A stretch of 64,000 nucleotides of DNA from Symsagittifera roscoffensis (lineage: Eukaryota > Xenacoelomorpha > Acoela > Convolutidae): the NCBI RefSeq assembly GCF_963678635.1, contig NC_087063.1:69234727-69298726 (forward strand), read 5' to 3'. Of the stretch, positions 33,520 to 45,020 are shown in pieces. The position numbers were made by a program, and so were the translations under genes. Below the pieces are notes generated by a model that saw only the letters and a list, made by a program, of their open reading frames with translations, made no database searches and was not told the origin of the DNA. Numbering within the stretch: position 1 is the stretch's first letter; every line of letters starts with the position of its first letter.

Positions 33520-36500
33520 TCACTGCTGCTGACTTCTTCCCACTTTCTGAGACAAGTTGATTTTATCTCCCAAACTCAGTGCCATGCCTTGGCTTTTCGC
33601 CCTCAGTCTGATATGTCCAGTCACTGGAGCATCTGGACTCAGTTTCTCAATTGACAGGTTAGCCAGTGCGTCTTCTCCGAAGATGGATCTGGCATGGAGG
33701 TTTGCGGCCATGAACCCGCAGTCGCCTGAGAGTGCTTTGTCTGGGGTGAGACACTTGAGGTTGGTGGTGGCACACAGATGCCGAAGGTATTCTCGCAGAT
33801 CAGTAATGCTCGTGTTAACAGACACCTGAAATGATGACTTTATTTAGATATGCAGCTCAACTTGTCAGCAAAAATAAAGCCAAAATAATGATTCCAACTT
33901 TCAGCTTTCTCACAACGAAATAGCTAGGGCTGAACATGTTAGAAATAGTATAGCCAAAAAAATATTCGCTTTCTCGCAACTTTAAATCTAGGAATCTTTT
34001 CCAGTTTCCCACCCTCACAGAAAAATTTGACAAATAAGTTGACTTTACTGCAGTTTGTGTGCACGAAACACTGTGCAAACTTGCTCGCACTCACAAGTTT
34101 CGTTATCATCTCAGTAATCTATATGAAGTTTGGACGAAGTTTTTCTCAAACTTAACGAAAACGATCGAAAAAATTCCAGGGTACCGCGGAAAACAAATTT
34201 GCAATACAACATGCCATTATTTGCAAACTTCTAAATCAATTGGGTCAGTAAGCTGAATTTGAGTATACAATAAAACCGTTCAGAAGTCGGCCAATTGCTC
34301 GGTAATGAATCTTGTCCAAGTGTACCTTTCTCAAGTGCCTATAACGTACCTTGTTCTCCCACTCGAACTCTTGCCACATCTTTCTGAACTCCACGTCTGT
34401 GCACGACGCCGGAACTATGTAGTCCATAACGTCGATGTGGATATCATTCAACACCACTACACTGTGGGTATTGTTCACATCATACACAATATTCCCGAAA
34501 ATGATTCCGTTCTCAGTCGAAGTCACTTTCACGCTCGCCTTGATGTTGCAGAAATCCAAGGGTCCAATGTTAACTGCAGTCGGCTTCTCGACGAGCTTCA
34601 GATCTCCAAGAGTCGCAACTTCGACTATCAAGTTCTGTAGAGTGTCAGAGGTCTGATTGACGACAAGAATATCTAACACGATATCGAATTGGTTTACGTT
34701 GACATACGCCTCAGCGTATATTGGGTCTGAAAATCCTGTCAATTGGGTCACTTTGTTCAACTTCGTGTTAGAGAAGTCAACTTTGTCCTTCTTGGAGCTG
34801 GAGCCTACAGCTTGGAGCAGAGATGCCTCAAAGGCGTTCTCTTTGTTCGACATATCGGCTCTGGTAAGAAGCTGACCAAAGTTTATAGCGTCATCAGTTT
34901 CAACGGCGACTAACTTCTTGTCCAATGCGGCTACTTCATTGGCTTCCTGTTGCTGAATAGTCGCAAGCATTAATTGCAAGCTGGACCTGCAGTTCTCACC
35001 AAAGATGGTCGACATCATTTCTGAGGGTTCTGAGAGCGCCTTGAGGCATACCGCAATTCGGTCCACGTCATCATCGGATATATTCTTCTTGGGCAGCGAT
35101 GATTTGCCAAAGTGCAAGATTGTAGTCAATGTTAGCATGCACTCTGCTACAAATCGATTTTGCTTCTTCGGATCTTGTACCATAGACACGTACTTCAAAG
35201 CCATTTTCGTCAGACATGTTGCCAAAGAAGCGCCGACAAAAAAGTTGCCTTCAAACAACATATGCCTCAATGGGGGTCTCTCCGGTTCTTTCTTGGACGA
35301 GTTTTTAGATGCTGTATATGCACTCTCTGAAGCATACGTTCCCATATCAGTAACTCGCTTCTGGGCATAACTCGATTCCTCTTCTTCGTTGTGTCCATCT
35401 CCGCTATCCAAGTCTTTTCTCAGTTCCGATTCCAAAATAGGAATATCGCCAAGGGATTTTGCGATTGCGTGCATGGAACCTTGTATCTCTTCAATTGTAG
35501 AACAATATTCTCCTAGAATCCATACAGCTGAGCGGAAAATGTTTGCATTTCTCACCGTGTTGAACTCCGTCAGCAACTTTTGAACCAGATTGTTTTTCAA
35601 ATTCGGGAATCTCTGTACAGCTTCTCGGACATACACAAGAACGTCTTGCGCAGCAGCTTCATTTTCGTCTCCAATAAGATCCAAAAGAAGCGGAATTATA
35701 ATTGGGTTAATATCTGGAAACTTAATTCCACATTGATGCAGGGTTCGTACTAGAAGCTGTCGGTACTTCCCAACATCGTCTTGGACTGCAGTTCCTGCGC
35801 TTGCTAGAGTCTTCTGGACTTCCTTCTTTAGAACCAGGACCAGCTCCTCGACGTTCCTCGAGGAAACCAGATCCAGGGCCAATGACAGGGTTTTGCGACG
35901 AACCTCCAAATCAGGAGCAGAGAGGACGCGCAAGATATCCATTACTAATTCTTGTAAGATCCTCTCATGATTCGGATCATCTTTTAGATCAATCAGACGA
36001 TCCAGAACAATCAGTTTAACATTGTTGTCACTCTCTTTCACAATCAGTTCTATGTAGCATGAAGCCGCAGCTTTAACAGCTGTCGGAGCTCCCGACAGAG
36101 TCACCAGGGTTCCCGCTGCTTCGTATCGCACAGCTGCACTTGTTGAATTCAGGAGGTTATAAATACACCTGATGAATCTGGCTCGCTCTGCAGGGTTACT
36201 AAAGCAAACCTTGTATATAAGCTCAACAATCACCAATTGAAGGATATCCCCAAAACTGCTGACTTGGTCGATGCAAGAGTCGAGATAGTTCAAAGCTTTA
36301 TCCGTGTCAGTTTGGATCAACATGATAAAAGCATTTCGTTTGCAGGATAAATCTTGCTCGCCTTCCAAGTAGTTGAATATCAGATCAGGTGCGTCCTGGA
36401 TCAAGAAATCGAAGTTTTTGTAAATTGTGAAAATTGCCAGAACTGCGTTTCGTCTGACATACGAGTGTCTGTGTTCCAAGCATGCTCTTATGGCCGGCAT

Positions 36501-36905
36501 CAAAGGTTCCAGAAGCTCTGGTTCCTTCAACTTGCACAGAAATCTCAAAACCGATCCTCTGATGTACTCATTCGGGTGGTTCAGGTCTTTCCTGTAAGCA
36601 TCACAGACAAGAATAAACTCAGGCAGAAGCTTCCCATCAGATGAAGTTTTCGGAACAATTTCGAAGAAAATTAGAAGCAGTTTCTTCACTTGATGGTCTT
36701 GACAGGGCAGTGCAAATCGGATAATTGTCATCAGAAGACCAGGAAACTTTTCCCCATTAAGCATCAATCGCATGACCTTCTTGAGTGCTTCAGCTTTTTT
36801 CTTAACATCTGCGCTTTCAAGCTCTTCTTTCAAGGTCATTTCACTTGCTGCTTCACCAGATGCTGGCGCTATCAACGTGTAGCAAATCTGCTCAGTGGCT
36901 GACAT
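33520..36905 (-). CDS. COPB1: Coatomer subunit beta (beta-COP)
   Basis: Two coding exons, 34350-36905 and 33520-33825, are separated by a 524-bp intron (AACAAG|GTACGT ... TCATTTCAG|GTG). They encode 953 residues, the same length as human COPB1. The start [12 protein letters not shown] and blocks such as [30 protein letters not shown] and [19 protein letters not shown] are the adaptin-like HEAT trunk (about residues 1-540). A linker with an acidic, Lys-rich stretch follows, then the appendage: EFEWENK is joined to [31 protein letters not shown] and the C-terminal [20 protein letters not shown]. Beta-COP is a core subunit of the COPI coat, recruited by Arf1-GTP for Golgi-to-ER and intra-Golgi transport. 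CTTTCAG occurs 9 bases upstream of the start codon, suggesting a 5' UTR intron or trans-splicing. A gypsy element begins 113 bp upstream. The open reading frame is intact. Confidence 0.97.
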
Positions 36906-36908
36906 TTT

Positions 36909-36918
36909 GCTTACTGAA
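36909..36918 (-). promoter_or_regulatory. Splice-acceptor-like site just upstream of the COPB1 start codon
   Basis: Read on the minus strand the sequence is CCTTTCCTTTCAG|TAAGCAAAATG, a clean pyrimidine tract plus CAG, 9 bases before ATG. It could be the end of a 5' UTR intron or an SL-addition site. Confidence 0.5.
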
Positions 36919-37013
36919 AGGAAAGGTCGAAATTAGCAGCGCAGCTATATATTTTTCAAGATTTGAAATTTTTATCAACATTTCTCAGATCATACCAGCT
37001 ATTTTCTCGGACT

Positions 37014-37018
37014 TAAGG
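37014..37018 (+). repeat. Target-site duplication of gypsy element, left copy
   Basis: TAAGG directly precedes the 5' LTR and is repeated directly after the 3' LTR at 40152-40156. A 5-bp duplication is usual for Ty3/gypsy integrases. Confidence 0.9.
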
Positions 37019-37272
37019 TGTCATCCGCTCTGGATCGACAAATTAACCTTATATGTATGTTATTTATATTACTAATAATCTTATGTTAAACGCCTAGACG
37101 GCTGGTCACTTGACCTTGATATACAGAGAGGACGAACTCTAATTGAAATAAGAAACAGAGTTGAATTAATGTTGTCTGTCAACTAGTTGTTTTATATCGC
37201 TCCGACTTAGAAATAAGGTTTATCGATCCATCCGGATTCAAGGATTATAATATCATACCCTCTGGTATGACA
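37019..37272 (+). repeat. 5' LTR of the gypsy element
   Basis: 254 bp from TGTCATCCGC to GGTATGACA, matched along its whole length by the right LTR with about 12 differences. The final A is also the A of the gag ATG. Confidence 0.95.
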
Positions 37273-38883
37273 TGGCGCAGCCAGCAGGATATACCAAAAA
37301 CCCACTGAATATTAACCCCTTTTGGGAGAGAGCGTCGGACGAACCACCATTAGAATGGACAAAGTGGGCAGCTATATTGGAGATGGCTGTGTTCGCAAAG
37401 GATTGGATCGAAATACGGAACTTATTGAGAGCCAGACCAACACTCTTCGAACCCGCCGAGCCTAAGTATGAACTTGAAATACAGGGCGAAACAGACGCGC
37501 AACGGAAAAATCGCGAGGTGCGCAATCAAGAAAAACGAGTTGGTTGGGAGAATCACGTCATAAAAGCCCGGGAGAAAGGAGTACTATGCAACTCATACAG
37601 ATGGGACGAAGCAGACGCAAGAGTCCGGAATTACCTTTTTCTCTGTCTGGGAGCCGAGGGTCAAAGACAAGTCCAACAGAAAAGACCTAACCTTGTATTA
37701 CACAATGTAACCACACAAGAATTCATGACAACACCGGAAGATATCTTTGTTACTAACAGAATTGTAGCATTCGAGAGATATAATTTTATTTGCCGTTAAC
37801 AAAAGAAGTCGGAAAGTCTGGAACAATTTCATGCAGATCTCGTCGAATAAGCCTCACGGGCTGATTGTGGAGACAGAGAAGATGAATGGGTTAGAGACAT
37901 ATTTACAGCACACATGCACAACGAAAAAATCGCGGAAGAACTGTTAGCACAAACACGGACTCCACAAGACGCATATGAGTATGCAATTCGCCGAGAAAAA
38001 GGAATTGAAAATAGTCGTACTATGAAAATAAATCCTTTTGGGGGACAAACTACACCAAAACAAGAACCAATACATTATATCAATACTCGGGGCGGTCGAT
38101 ATAACTCTGGGAATAACCAAAACTCACAAAGAGGTCGAGGCGGGTTCCGCGGTCAACCATATCCGCGCGGATCACAAAACACAAGAGGAAAACAACGAAA
38201 TAACAATACAAACAGTTCAAAACAATGTTACAAATGCGGAAACCAATACAATCAGAATCACCTGCAATCTTGTCCGGCGAAAGATAAAATTTGTTCAAAA
38301 TGTGCCAAACGAGGGCATTTTGCAAAAGTTTGCAGATCTACAAACGTTAATTATTTAGGAACCCGGCAAGACGAACAACAGGAAGAACTAGAAACAGAAA
38401 GCCTGGAAACCGAAACCGATCCGGTGGCCTTTGCCGAGTTTACATCACATAACGGATGGGATGAATATCAAATAGACAAATTCTCGGTTATGGCAACCGC
38501 TGAATCTTTTGAGATCAAAAATACAAATTTCCTGTCGGAAGATGATCTAAATGGCCATATTGTGAAACTAAAAACAAATCCAGAAGAATTGTTCGCTATA
38601 GCCGATTCAGGAAGCCCAATGTCGTTTTTGAACGAAAAAACCGCACGGCGCATTCAACAAAACGATATATCAGCATTACTAAGTGTATCCCACCAAACGA
38701 CACAGCAAGACACCTGGCTTGTTATAATGGTGAAACAATAAACCCGAAAGGACGATTGATTAAAACGATCGAATCAGGAGGCTGGAAAATTCAATCAGCT
38801 CCATTCATCATTGTAGATGATCAAAAAGCCAATATTATTGGACGCAACATACTACCACAAATCGGTGCCAAGCTAATACAATA
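37272..38883 (+). pseudogene. Gypsy gag, nucleocapsid and protease, with internal stops
   Basis: The frame opens with MAQPAGYTKNPLNINPFWER at the LTR edge. It runs to a TAA at 37797-37799 and another near 37848, then continues in the same frame to 38741. The first part is a gag-like capsid region. Two zinc knuckles follow at about 38224-38340 (CYKCGNQYNQNHLQSC and CSKCAKRGHFAKVC). Next comes an aspartic protease start IADSGSP, whose D-S-G is the active site. The protease C-terminal block IIGRNILPQIG is read in another frame after 38741, so a frameshift lies in between. Gag and protease share one frame, suggesting a single gag-pol frame in the parent element. Two stops and a frameshift disable it. 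Confidence 0.9.
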
Positions 38884-38902
38884 AAAAAATAAACAAAATG
38901 TA

Positions 38903-39723
38903 TTGAATATACGCGAACAAGAAGAATCGGATCCGGAAATGAAACAATGGGTCAAAGATAATTTTCAACAGCTATGCATACGTATTGGAAAATCAAAAAA
39001 TCACATGATGAAAACTCAATTCAGTCAAGACTTCATGCCAATACAACAAAAAGGACGACGTATTCTGGTGCACTTACAGAAAAGAGTTGAAGGGGAATTG
39101 AACAAATTGATGGATCAAAATCACATCATCAAACTAGATAAATGCTTGGATCGACAATTTATTAGTCCAATTGTAATCACAGTGAAAAAGGATCAAACAG
39201 TCAAGTTCGCGTTAGATTCTAAGAAAATCAACAAATTCATTCACAAAAACAAATACCAAACATTGAATTATTGTTGGACAATATCGCGCAGGTGGTAAAA
39301 TCAGACAAATCCAAACAAACACTATTTTCAACACTCGACCTTCGATACGCATATTCACAAATCCCGTTGGATAAAACGACCAAAGAACAATGCAACTTTA
39401 GTCTTGTTGGGGGCAACGCTACTGGAACTTATCAATTTCAAACAGGATTTTATGGCCTCACAGATATGCCAGCTGAATTTCAAAAAGCGATCGATTTAAC
39501 TCTTACAAATTGCACGAACACTTACGCCTATTTGGATGACATCTTAATCGTCACAAAAGGATCGTTGGATACACACAAACAAAAGTTGCAATCAGTTCTG
39601 AAAAAACTAGACGAGGAAAACCTGGCGATATCATTGGATAAATGTAAGTTTGCATGCAAACAAGTTGAGTGGTTAGGATTTACTGTTAATAGTGAGGGAA
39701 CAAAACCATTGTTGAATTGTTGA
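38903..39723 (+). pseudogene. Gypsy reverse transcriptase, frameshifted and truncated
   Basis: Two overlapping frames (38903-39298 and 39271-39723) together give a Ty3-type reverse transcriptase: RQFISPIVITVKKDQTVKFA, then FSTLDLRYAYSQIPL, FYGLTDMPAEFQKAID, and the catalytic TYAYLDDILIVTK, then LDKCKFACKQVEWLGF. A one-base shift separates motif 1 from motif 2. The frame stops right after the thumb start (VNSEGTKPL). RNase H, connection and integrase are missing by internal deletion near 39710-39722. Confidence 0.92.
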
Positions 39724-39897
39724 TGACAAGGAACACGAAAGCCAGGGGGAAGACAATGCAAAGCAGGACATACAAACAGAAAAATGATGTCAACAGAATC
39801 TAGCGGGACTATAAAACTCAAATCTATTAGTCCCAAGGGGACTTTAAAACTCAATTTGACAAACAAAAGTTTATAAATTTTTGTTGTGAAGGGGGAA

Positions 39898-40151
39898 TGT
39901 CATCCGGTCTGGATCGACAAACTAACCTGCTATGTATGTTAATTATATTACTAATAATCTTATGTTAAACGCCTAGACGGCTGGTCACTTGACCTTGATA
40001 GACAGAGAGGACGAACTCTAATTGAAATAAGAAACTGAGTTGAATTAATGCTGTCTGTCAACTAGTTGTTTTATATCGCTCCGACTTAGAAATAAGGTTT
40101 ATCGATCCATTCGGATTCAAGGATTATAATATCATACCCTCCGGTAGGGCA
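39898..40151 (+). repeat. 3' LTR of the gypsy element
   Basis: 254 bp, TGTCATCCGG to GGTAGGGCA, followed by the TAAGG duplication. The difference from the 5' LTR, about 5 percent by eye, indicates an old but not ancient insertion. Confidence 0.95.
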
Positions 40152-40156
40152 TAAGG

Positions 40157-41140
40157 GAACCTCTAAAACCAAACGCATGTTGGGTGATAAGAACAGAGAC
40201 TCAATTTCTGCTTTAAAAGTAGGCACCCCCTAATTTGAATTCAAATAGTGGTCAATAGACGAAATACCTAGTAAAAAAAACATCAAAAAGTAAAAAAAAA
40301 ACAACCTGAAACTACTTGTATCATGTTCAGATGAGATCCGATGAGCTATAATCTCTAATATATTAATTATCTTGCCAGGTTAATATTGTCTTCGAGTGAT
40401 TATAAAAAATTTTAAGGACGTCTCTGGTTTGTGATGGGTGTCTTCAGTGCTCAAAGATGTGGACCTTACCACTAATTCACAGTGAGGCCTTAATTGAGTC
40501 ATTCTGATCATTCTAGAGTGTACTTAGACTCTGAAGTATAAGGAGTACTGACAGACGCTTTCGCAGACCAAGGCCGTCCCTTAAACGCAGTGACAAAAAA
40601 CGTAAGAAAAAAGATAGATTTTAAGTATATTGCCTTTTAAATTAATGTTTTTGCTTTGATTTTAGTAATGTTTTTGCTTTGATTATATTAGCTTAAAATG
40701 ATTTTTAGGGGCGTAAAATTAGGGTCTATGGCCTGTTGATGCTCTTAGGTAGGCGCATTGATTAACTTCTATGAGCTTGTACAATTTAACTTAATTGCGT
40801 AATACCTACTGAAATACAAATAAATAAATAAATTATCATAGCAAGTCATCTAAAATTAACTTCACTATAATAAAGTTCATGGACAGCAGCATCCCGCAAA
40901 TAAAAACACAGCTATTCAAAAGATAACAAAGACAAAATTTGCCTTGGCAACATAAAATTAAGTTCGAATCAAAAACACGAACCTGATGGAAAAAAAATAA
41001 ATCCAAAAGCAATTCCATTAACACATATAGTTTCTCATTATTTTTTATAGTCACTTGTTTTAACTGTACTCAAGATATCAATTCTGTTGAGAAACATCTA
41101 CAAACTGGTATTATTAATGGAGCTCCGAGCCCCTGCAGAC
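40157..41140. other. Intergenic stretch, no gene seen
   Basis: This is AT-rich flank of the gypsy insertion. Small direct repeats (AATGTTTTTGCTTTGATT at 40644 and 40668) are the only structure noticed. Confidence 0.4.
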
Positions 41141-41144
41141 CATT

Positions 41145-41238
41145 TTATGTCAAGATAGCGTCTTTCGGAAGCGCATCTTTCTGCGGGGGCTCGGTTATAG
41201 ATTCGAATTGGGTTGTAACGTCCGCTAGCTGCATTCTA
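41145..41238 (-). CDS. Candidate short terminal exon, unknown
   Basis: On the minus strand, GAATTTGTAG|A precedes an ATG and 29 codons (MQLADVTTQFESITEPPQKD and following, then ALPKDAILT) ending in TAA. The local sequence is richer in G and C than its surroundings. Splice signal, composition and reading frame agree, but the peptide is short and unrecognised. Confidence 0.25.
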
Positions 41239-41439
41239 CAAATTCGAACCGGTAAGATAAAGCATCCTAACTTCTTACTATATCTCAGCACATGGTAAAA
41301 CAAGGATTGTTGATTGCTGCGTAAGTAACACAGAATATTCAGGCTAGGATAAGGCGGCAAAAAGATGAGCCACTTCCAAGCAAAACAAGGACATCCGTTA
41401 GCTTTTCAAGTAGCACAAAATGTTCCGATCAGCAGCGGA

Positions 41440-41600
41440 ATTTGGGGGTTGGGGGTTCGGAACAACCTTCCTCAGGGATTGGCCCCTCTACCAACCCAAA
41501 GGGTCCCTCTTTGTACTATTTTAAGATCTCAACTTTTGGCTGACCGTTCTTGAACTTTTTCTAAATGCACCTATGGCGCCAATAAATAGTATTTTTGAGG
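41440..41600 (-). repeat. Dispersed repeat family B, inverted copy
   Basis: CCAACCCAAAGGGTCCCTC, TTTTAAGATCTCAACTTTTG and a later GGCGCCAATAAATAGTA are the complement of the 13625 copy in order. The open frame at 41365-41553 lies in this repeat and is not supported as a gene. Confidence 0.55.
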
Positions 41601-41699
41601 GGAATGCCCGCCAAAAACACGCAATTCTTTGGTTGAAATTTCCATAAATTGCACTGAAACGCCTTTTTTGCAGCGCATAAATTTTGAATCATTTTAGGG

Positions 41700-43100
41700 T
41701 CTTTATAGAAAGAACTGAGAAAATTAATGTGGTCGACCTAATAAAAAACAGAAGGAAGACAAAATCTTTGGAGGTTGCTAATAAAACTACGAACTAATTA
41801 ACTAAGTTTCAAGAAAAATGTGGCCAAATGGGTCAGAATAGCTAATAACTTTTGAAAATACGAGCATTTGCGGGTTTTATATGCATATGAAACCCTTCAA
41901 TGCTCCTATTTTTAATAGGTATTAATAGCTATTCATGATTCCACTCAGGTGCTAAAATCGGCCAAAAAAACTGCTATTGTTCCTTCCTTTGATGTTAAGT
42001 GGTCGGAACGAAAACTTAGATATACTTTCAGCGAACCAACTGGAAGTTATCGCAGGCGATTTTACCCACACAACCGGCAGGAAGAGTATCAATATTATTC
42101 GGACTATCTTCATCCGTGAAGGGTAAGGCTAGTTGAACCTCTGATTATTACAATAGTTACATATTTCGCAGACTTTTTTTCATTATGCTTGCAATTGGCA
42201 AGCATTAGAAATCGGGACTTATTTACAGTTAAACACCTTGCCTATGAGCATCACTGAACCCTTTCATAGCTTGGTTTGCATTCATTTAAATTCTATGTCT
42301 TATGCTGCATGTACACTATGCTTGGCACTCAAAATGCCCAGTTCGAAGCCGGTCAGGACTTGTCGCATTGGAACAAGTCGCATTTTTTCAGCTTGAACAT
42401 TGCTTCCGCTTTGCCTTTGTGCCATTACTATGAGTCCGATACAGTTATGCTATTTGAGCCACAAATAAACCATACACCAGCTATATTTTCTACATAGAGC
42501 AAAGCTGAGCCTCGCATCTTTTGCGAAAGAAAACCACGCCAACTAAACACAGCGGTGAAGCCGAGCTTCGCATCTTTTTCGATACAAGGCAAGCGCAGCA
42601 TTGCAATGTAGCAAATAGAAAATGAAACTAATAACGAAATCGGAAATCGAAAACAAAATCGGAAAAAAAGAAAATAGAATATTGAGAAACTTCAGAAAAC
42701 AGAGGAAAACACAACCACCAGTTTTAACTAAGCTTCAAGTATTTACCAAGCGGTACCTAAGCCGAAAACAAGTGGAAAGACGCCCATTGATCCGGAAACA
42801 AAAGAAAAGCCAAAAGACAATGTTGTCATAAAATAATTTGCAGCTATTAAAACATTGAATCTTGCAACAAAAATTACCTAATTTTTTAAATTAATTATTT
42901 TTGGGCTTTGAAGCGACAAAAATACGTAAGGTAATTAAAATAAAACCATTTCGGCCTAAACAAGAGCTTTTAAGCAAAAAAAACCACAGAAAATAAACAA
43001 CACCAAGGGGTATTAATTTTACAAATGACAGGAGAAAACAAAAAAACAATTGCATGTACCATAAAGTGCTGACAGCACAAGAAAACTCCCAACTGTGGCA
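41700..43100. other. Intergenic stretch, no supported gene
   Basis: Open frames at 42276-42497 and 42622-42831 (the latter Lys/Arg-rich) have no recognisable content. CTTCGCATCTTTT with an AGCC(G/T)AGC-type lead is repeated at 42510 and 42560. Confidence 0.35.
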
Positions 43101-43179
43101 ACTAAGCCGACAAAGTATAACCAGACAACCGAAAGTCCAACAACAATTTTTTCCATTTCATACATACTGAAAAAAACAA

Positions 43180-43248
43180 GGTCCCTCTGGGACTCAAACC
43201 CCAGACCTTGGCTTAAAAAGGCAATCGCTTTAGCTCTCCATCAAGTGG
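43180..43248 (-). tRNA. tRNA-like or tRNA-derived sequence (possible Lys-UUU relic)
   Basis: The minus strand reads GGAGAGCTAAAGCG (degenerate A-box/D-arm), GATTGCCTTTTTAAGCCAAG (anticodon-arm-like with TTT in the loop), and CTGGGGTTTGAGTCCCAG (T-arm; B-box GGTTTGAGTCC with one mismatch), then AGGGACC. The expected 5' acceptor strand GGTCCCT is not present, so this is more likely a pseudogene or SINE head than a working tRNA. Confidence 0.35.
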
Positions 43249-43429
43249 AAAAAAGTATCGAAACTGCTATGGTTCACTGATAAATCAACCTCACTATTTC
43301 TTAGAGATGTATAAGAAAAGTAATTTAAGGGAAAAAAGCCTAGTTCCCGATTAAAAAACACTTGTTCTCGCAAATGTAAAAATTATTTATTATTGAGAAA
43401 AATAAGAACAGACTCAACGTGTTCTGCAA

Positions 43430-44960
43430 TTTCAGAGCATATAACCACAAGCAACAACAATTTTTTTCAAAATTATTTTCGGAGTTCGCCGAGTGTGGGA
43501 GAGTGTCTGTGCCTGAAGCATTGGCTCAATTACAATACCTTCACAAACATTTGCAAGCAGCTCTGCCTACAGATCCCTCACAGCATTGTGCCTCATGATA
43601 AAAAGCCTCCTAGCTTGCATATCATGGCATGGTCGTTGCTATTTTCTTTGCCACATTCACAAGTGCGCGGTAGACCTATGATTGGCCAGCCATATCTTAA
43701 TCTTATGACACCGCGGAACTCCTGCTGTTGAGATACATATCGTCATCTTTCGATGGTAATGTGATTAGCCATGTAGATGTGCTTTTTGTTTGAAGGATTT
43801 CCAGGTGGCGTTTACTTCTATCGTCTAATTTTCTCAGGATATCATCCTGGTCAACTTCAGATCGTAGAGTGTTTCGTTTTCTGATTTCAAGTCTAAATGC
43901 CATGTTTTCTATGTATAACTCACCGAGATTATAGCGTTTTGAAGACAATTTGTCAGATGGGTTGAGTTATCGTACTGTTGATGGCATATTTTAGTCGAGT
44001 TATAAATGCCTAAGACTCCAAATCTGACCTGGAGAGCAGGTATACTTCGCTCGTCATCTGAGATTCTACCCACTAAAGTTTGCGGGAATTCCCGGATTCG
44101 TTGTTCCAGAGGTTCCAATATCTAATCAAGGTTGCCGAGTGTTCTCACCAAATAGTTCCATCTGTTCTGGAGAACACGGCTATACACTACGTTACTCAAG
44201 TGTGGTTCAGATTCGGTCATTTTTGATAGCCTGCTGATCTGTTCCATCATGATAATCATTTTGTCTTGAATGAACTCTTTGCATGTTTGAAAATTTCCAA
44301 TTACAGCCGAAGATGTTTTTGTCCCGCAAATGTTATGTTGATATTCGACCCCGCAAAGATAGCTTTGGCTTTAAGTCTAAATGCCATTCGCCGTGTGGGA
44401 GAATCTGCAAGTTCTTCGGTTTTTGACGCCAACACTTTGACGCTTTCGGGAAAAATCCATCCTTTATGCCTAGTTGGTTCAGTTGACCCCACCAAGTCTT
44501 AACACGGATGAGTTCTCTTAGTGCTGCAGCATCGTCGGCGAACCATTCTTGAACTAAGTTGTACATTTCGAGTCTGTCCATTTAAGGCTTCATGCAGATA
44601 GCATAAAGGCCATTGCCATATTGTCTCCGTGTTGTGCCTTGTCTACGTTTCCCAAAAACCATCGAGCTGGTTCCCGGTAAGTATTGATCAAATAGTTTTG
44701 CTATTTTCGGGCAAGTGAAGCGCGAGTTGTGTAGCAATAGATCACGGTTCATGTTGTTGAAGATGTTCGTTGCATCGATTTGAAGCATGCACTCAGTTGA
44801 TTCTAGTTCAAACGTTTTGATTGCGCCGTGAATAGCAGCTTCGACTCCGCCCTGATGGCCAGCGCATGTTTGGCGGACGCCTACGGAGTCTCTTACATCC
44901 GCCCTGAGAAGCTTGGCAACAGATTTACCCATGACTCCTCAAAGATTTTTACCAATTCCG
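43430..44960 (-). pseudogene. Non-LTR-type reverse transcriptase fragment (family with FADD motif)
   Basis: Minus-strand frames read in order: GKSVAKLLRADVRD, CAGHQGGVEAAIHGAIKTFE, LQIDATNIFNNMNRDLLLHN (palm motif A, D-x-x-N-x-F-N), QGTTR shifting into a GDNMAMAF frame (motif B), then WFADDAAALRELIRVKTWWG (motif C, catalytic DD). Next come RISDDERSIPALQVRFGVLG, STSTWLITLPSKDD, and a C-terminal CKLGGF...MRHNAVRDL block near 43560-43620. This order matches a reverse transcriptase family frequent in invertebrate genomes. At least three frameshifts and several stops are present, and the N-terminal part is missing. The element sits directly upstream of the protease-like exon at 45538, so it may have replaced or displaced that gene's earlier exons. 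Confidence 0.75.
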
Positions 44961-45020
44961 ATCGGACGTATTCCGCCTTTGCCATCTTTGTCAATAAACC
45001 ATTAGCCGAAACTATTTAGG

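Larger units (their letters stand above)
37019..40151 (+). mobile_element. Ty3/gypsy LTR retrotransposon, internally deleted
   Basis: The 254-bp LTRs at 37019-37272 and 39898-40151 begin TGTCATCC and end in CA. By eye they differ at 12 positions. A primer-binding-like TGGCGCAGCC follows the left LTR directly, and a purine tract GAAGGGGGAA precedes the right LTR. Inside are gag, zinc knuckles, protease and reverse transcriptase. RNase H and integrase are absent, although the internal part just before the right LTR still reads like a polyprotein tail (DDKEHESQGEDNAKQD). The element is therefore a deletion derivative, mobilisable at best in trans. The 5-bp flanking repeats show a clean insertion next to COPB1, transcribed in the opposite direction. 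Confidence 0.95.

Noticed and set aside
34305-36902. Many plus-strand frames of 64-121 codons
   Set aside because: They are antisense shadows of the intact beta-COP exon.
42622-42831. Lys/Arg-rich open frame
   Set aside because: Low-complexity composition from A-rich sequence, no splice context and no family match.
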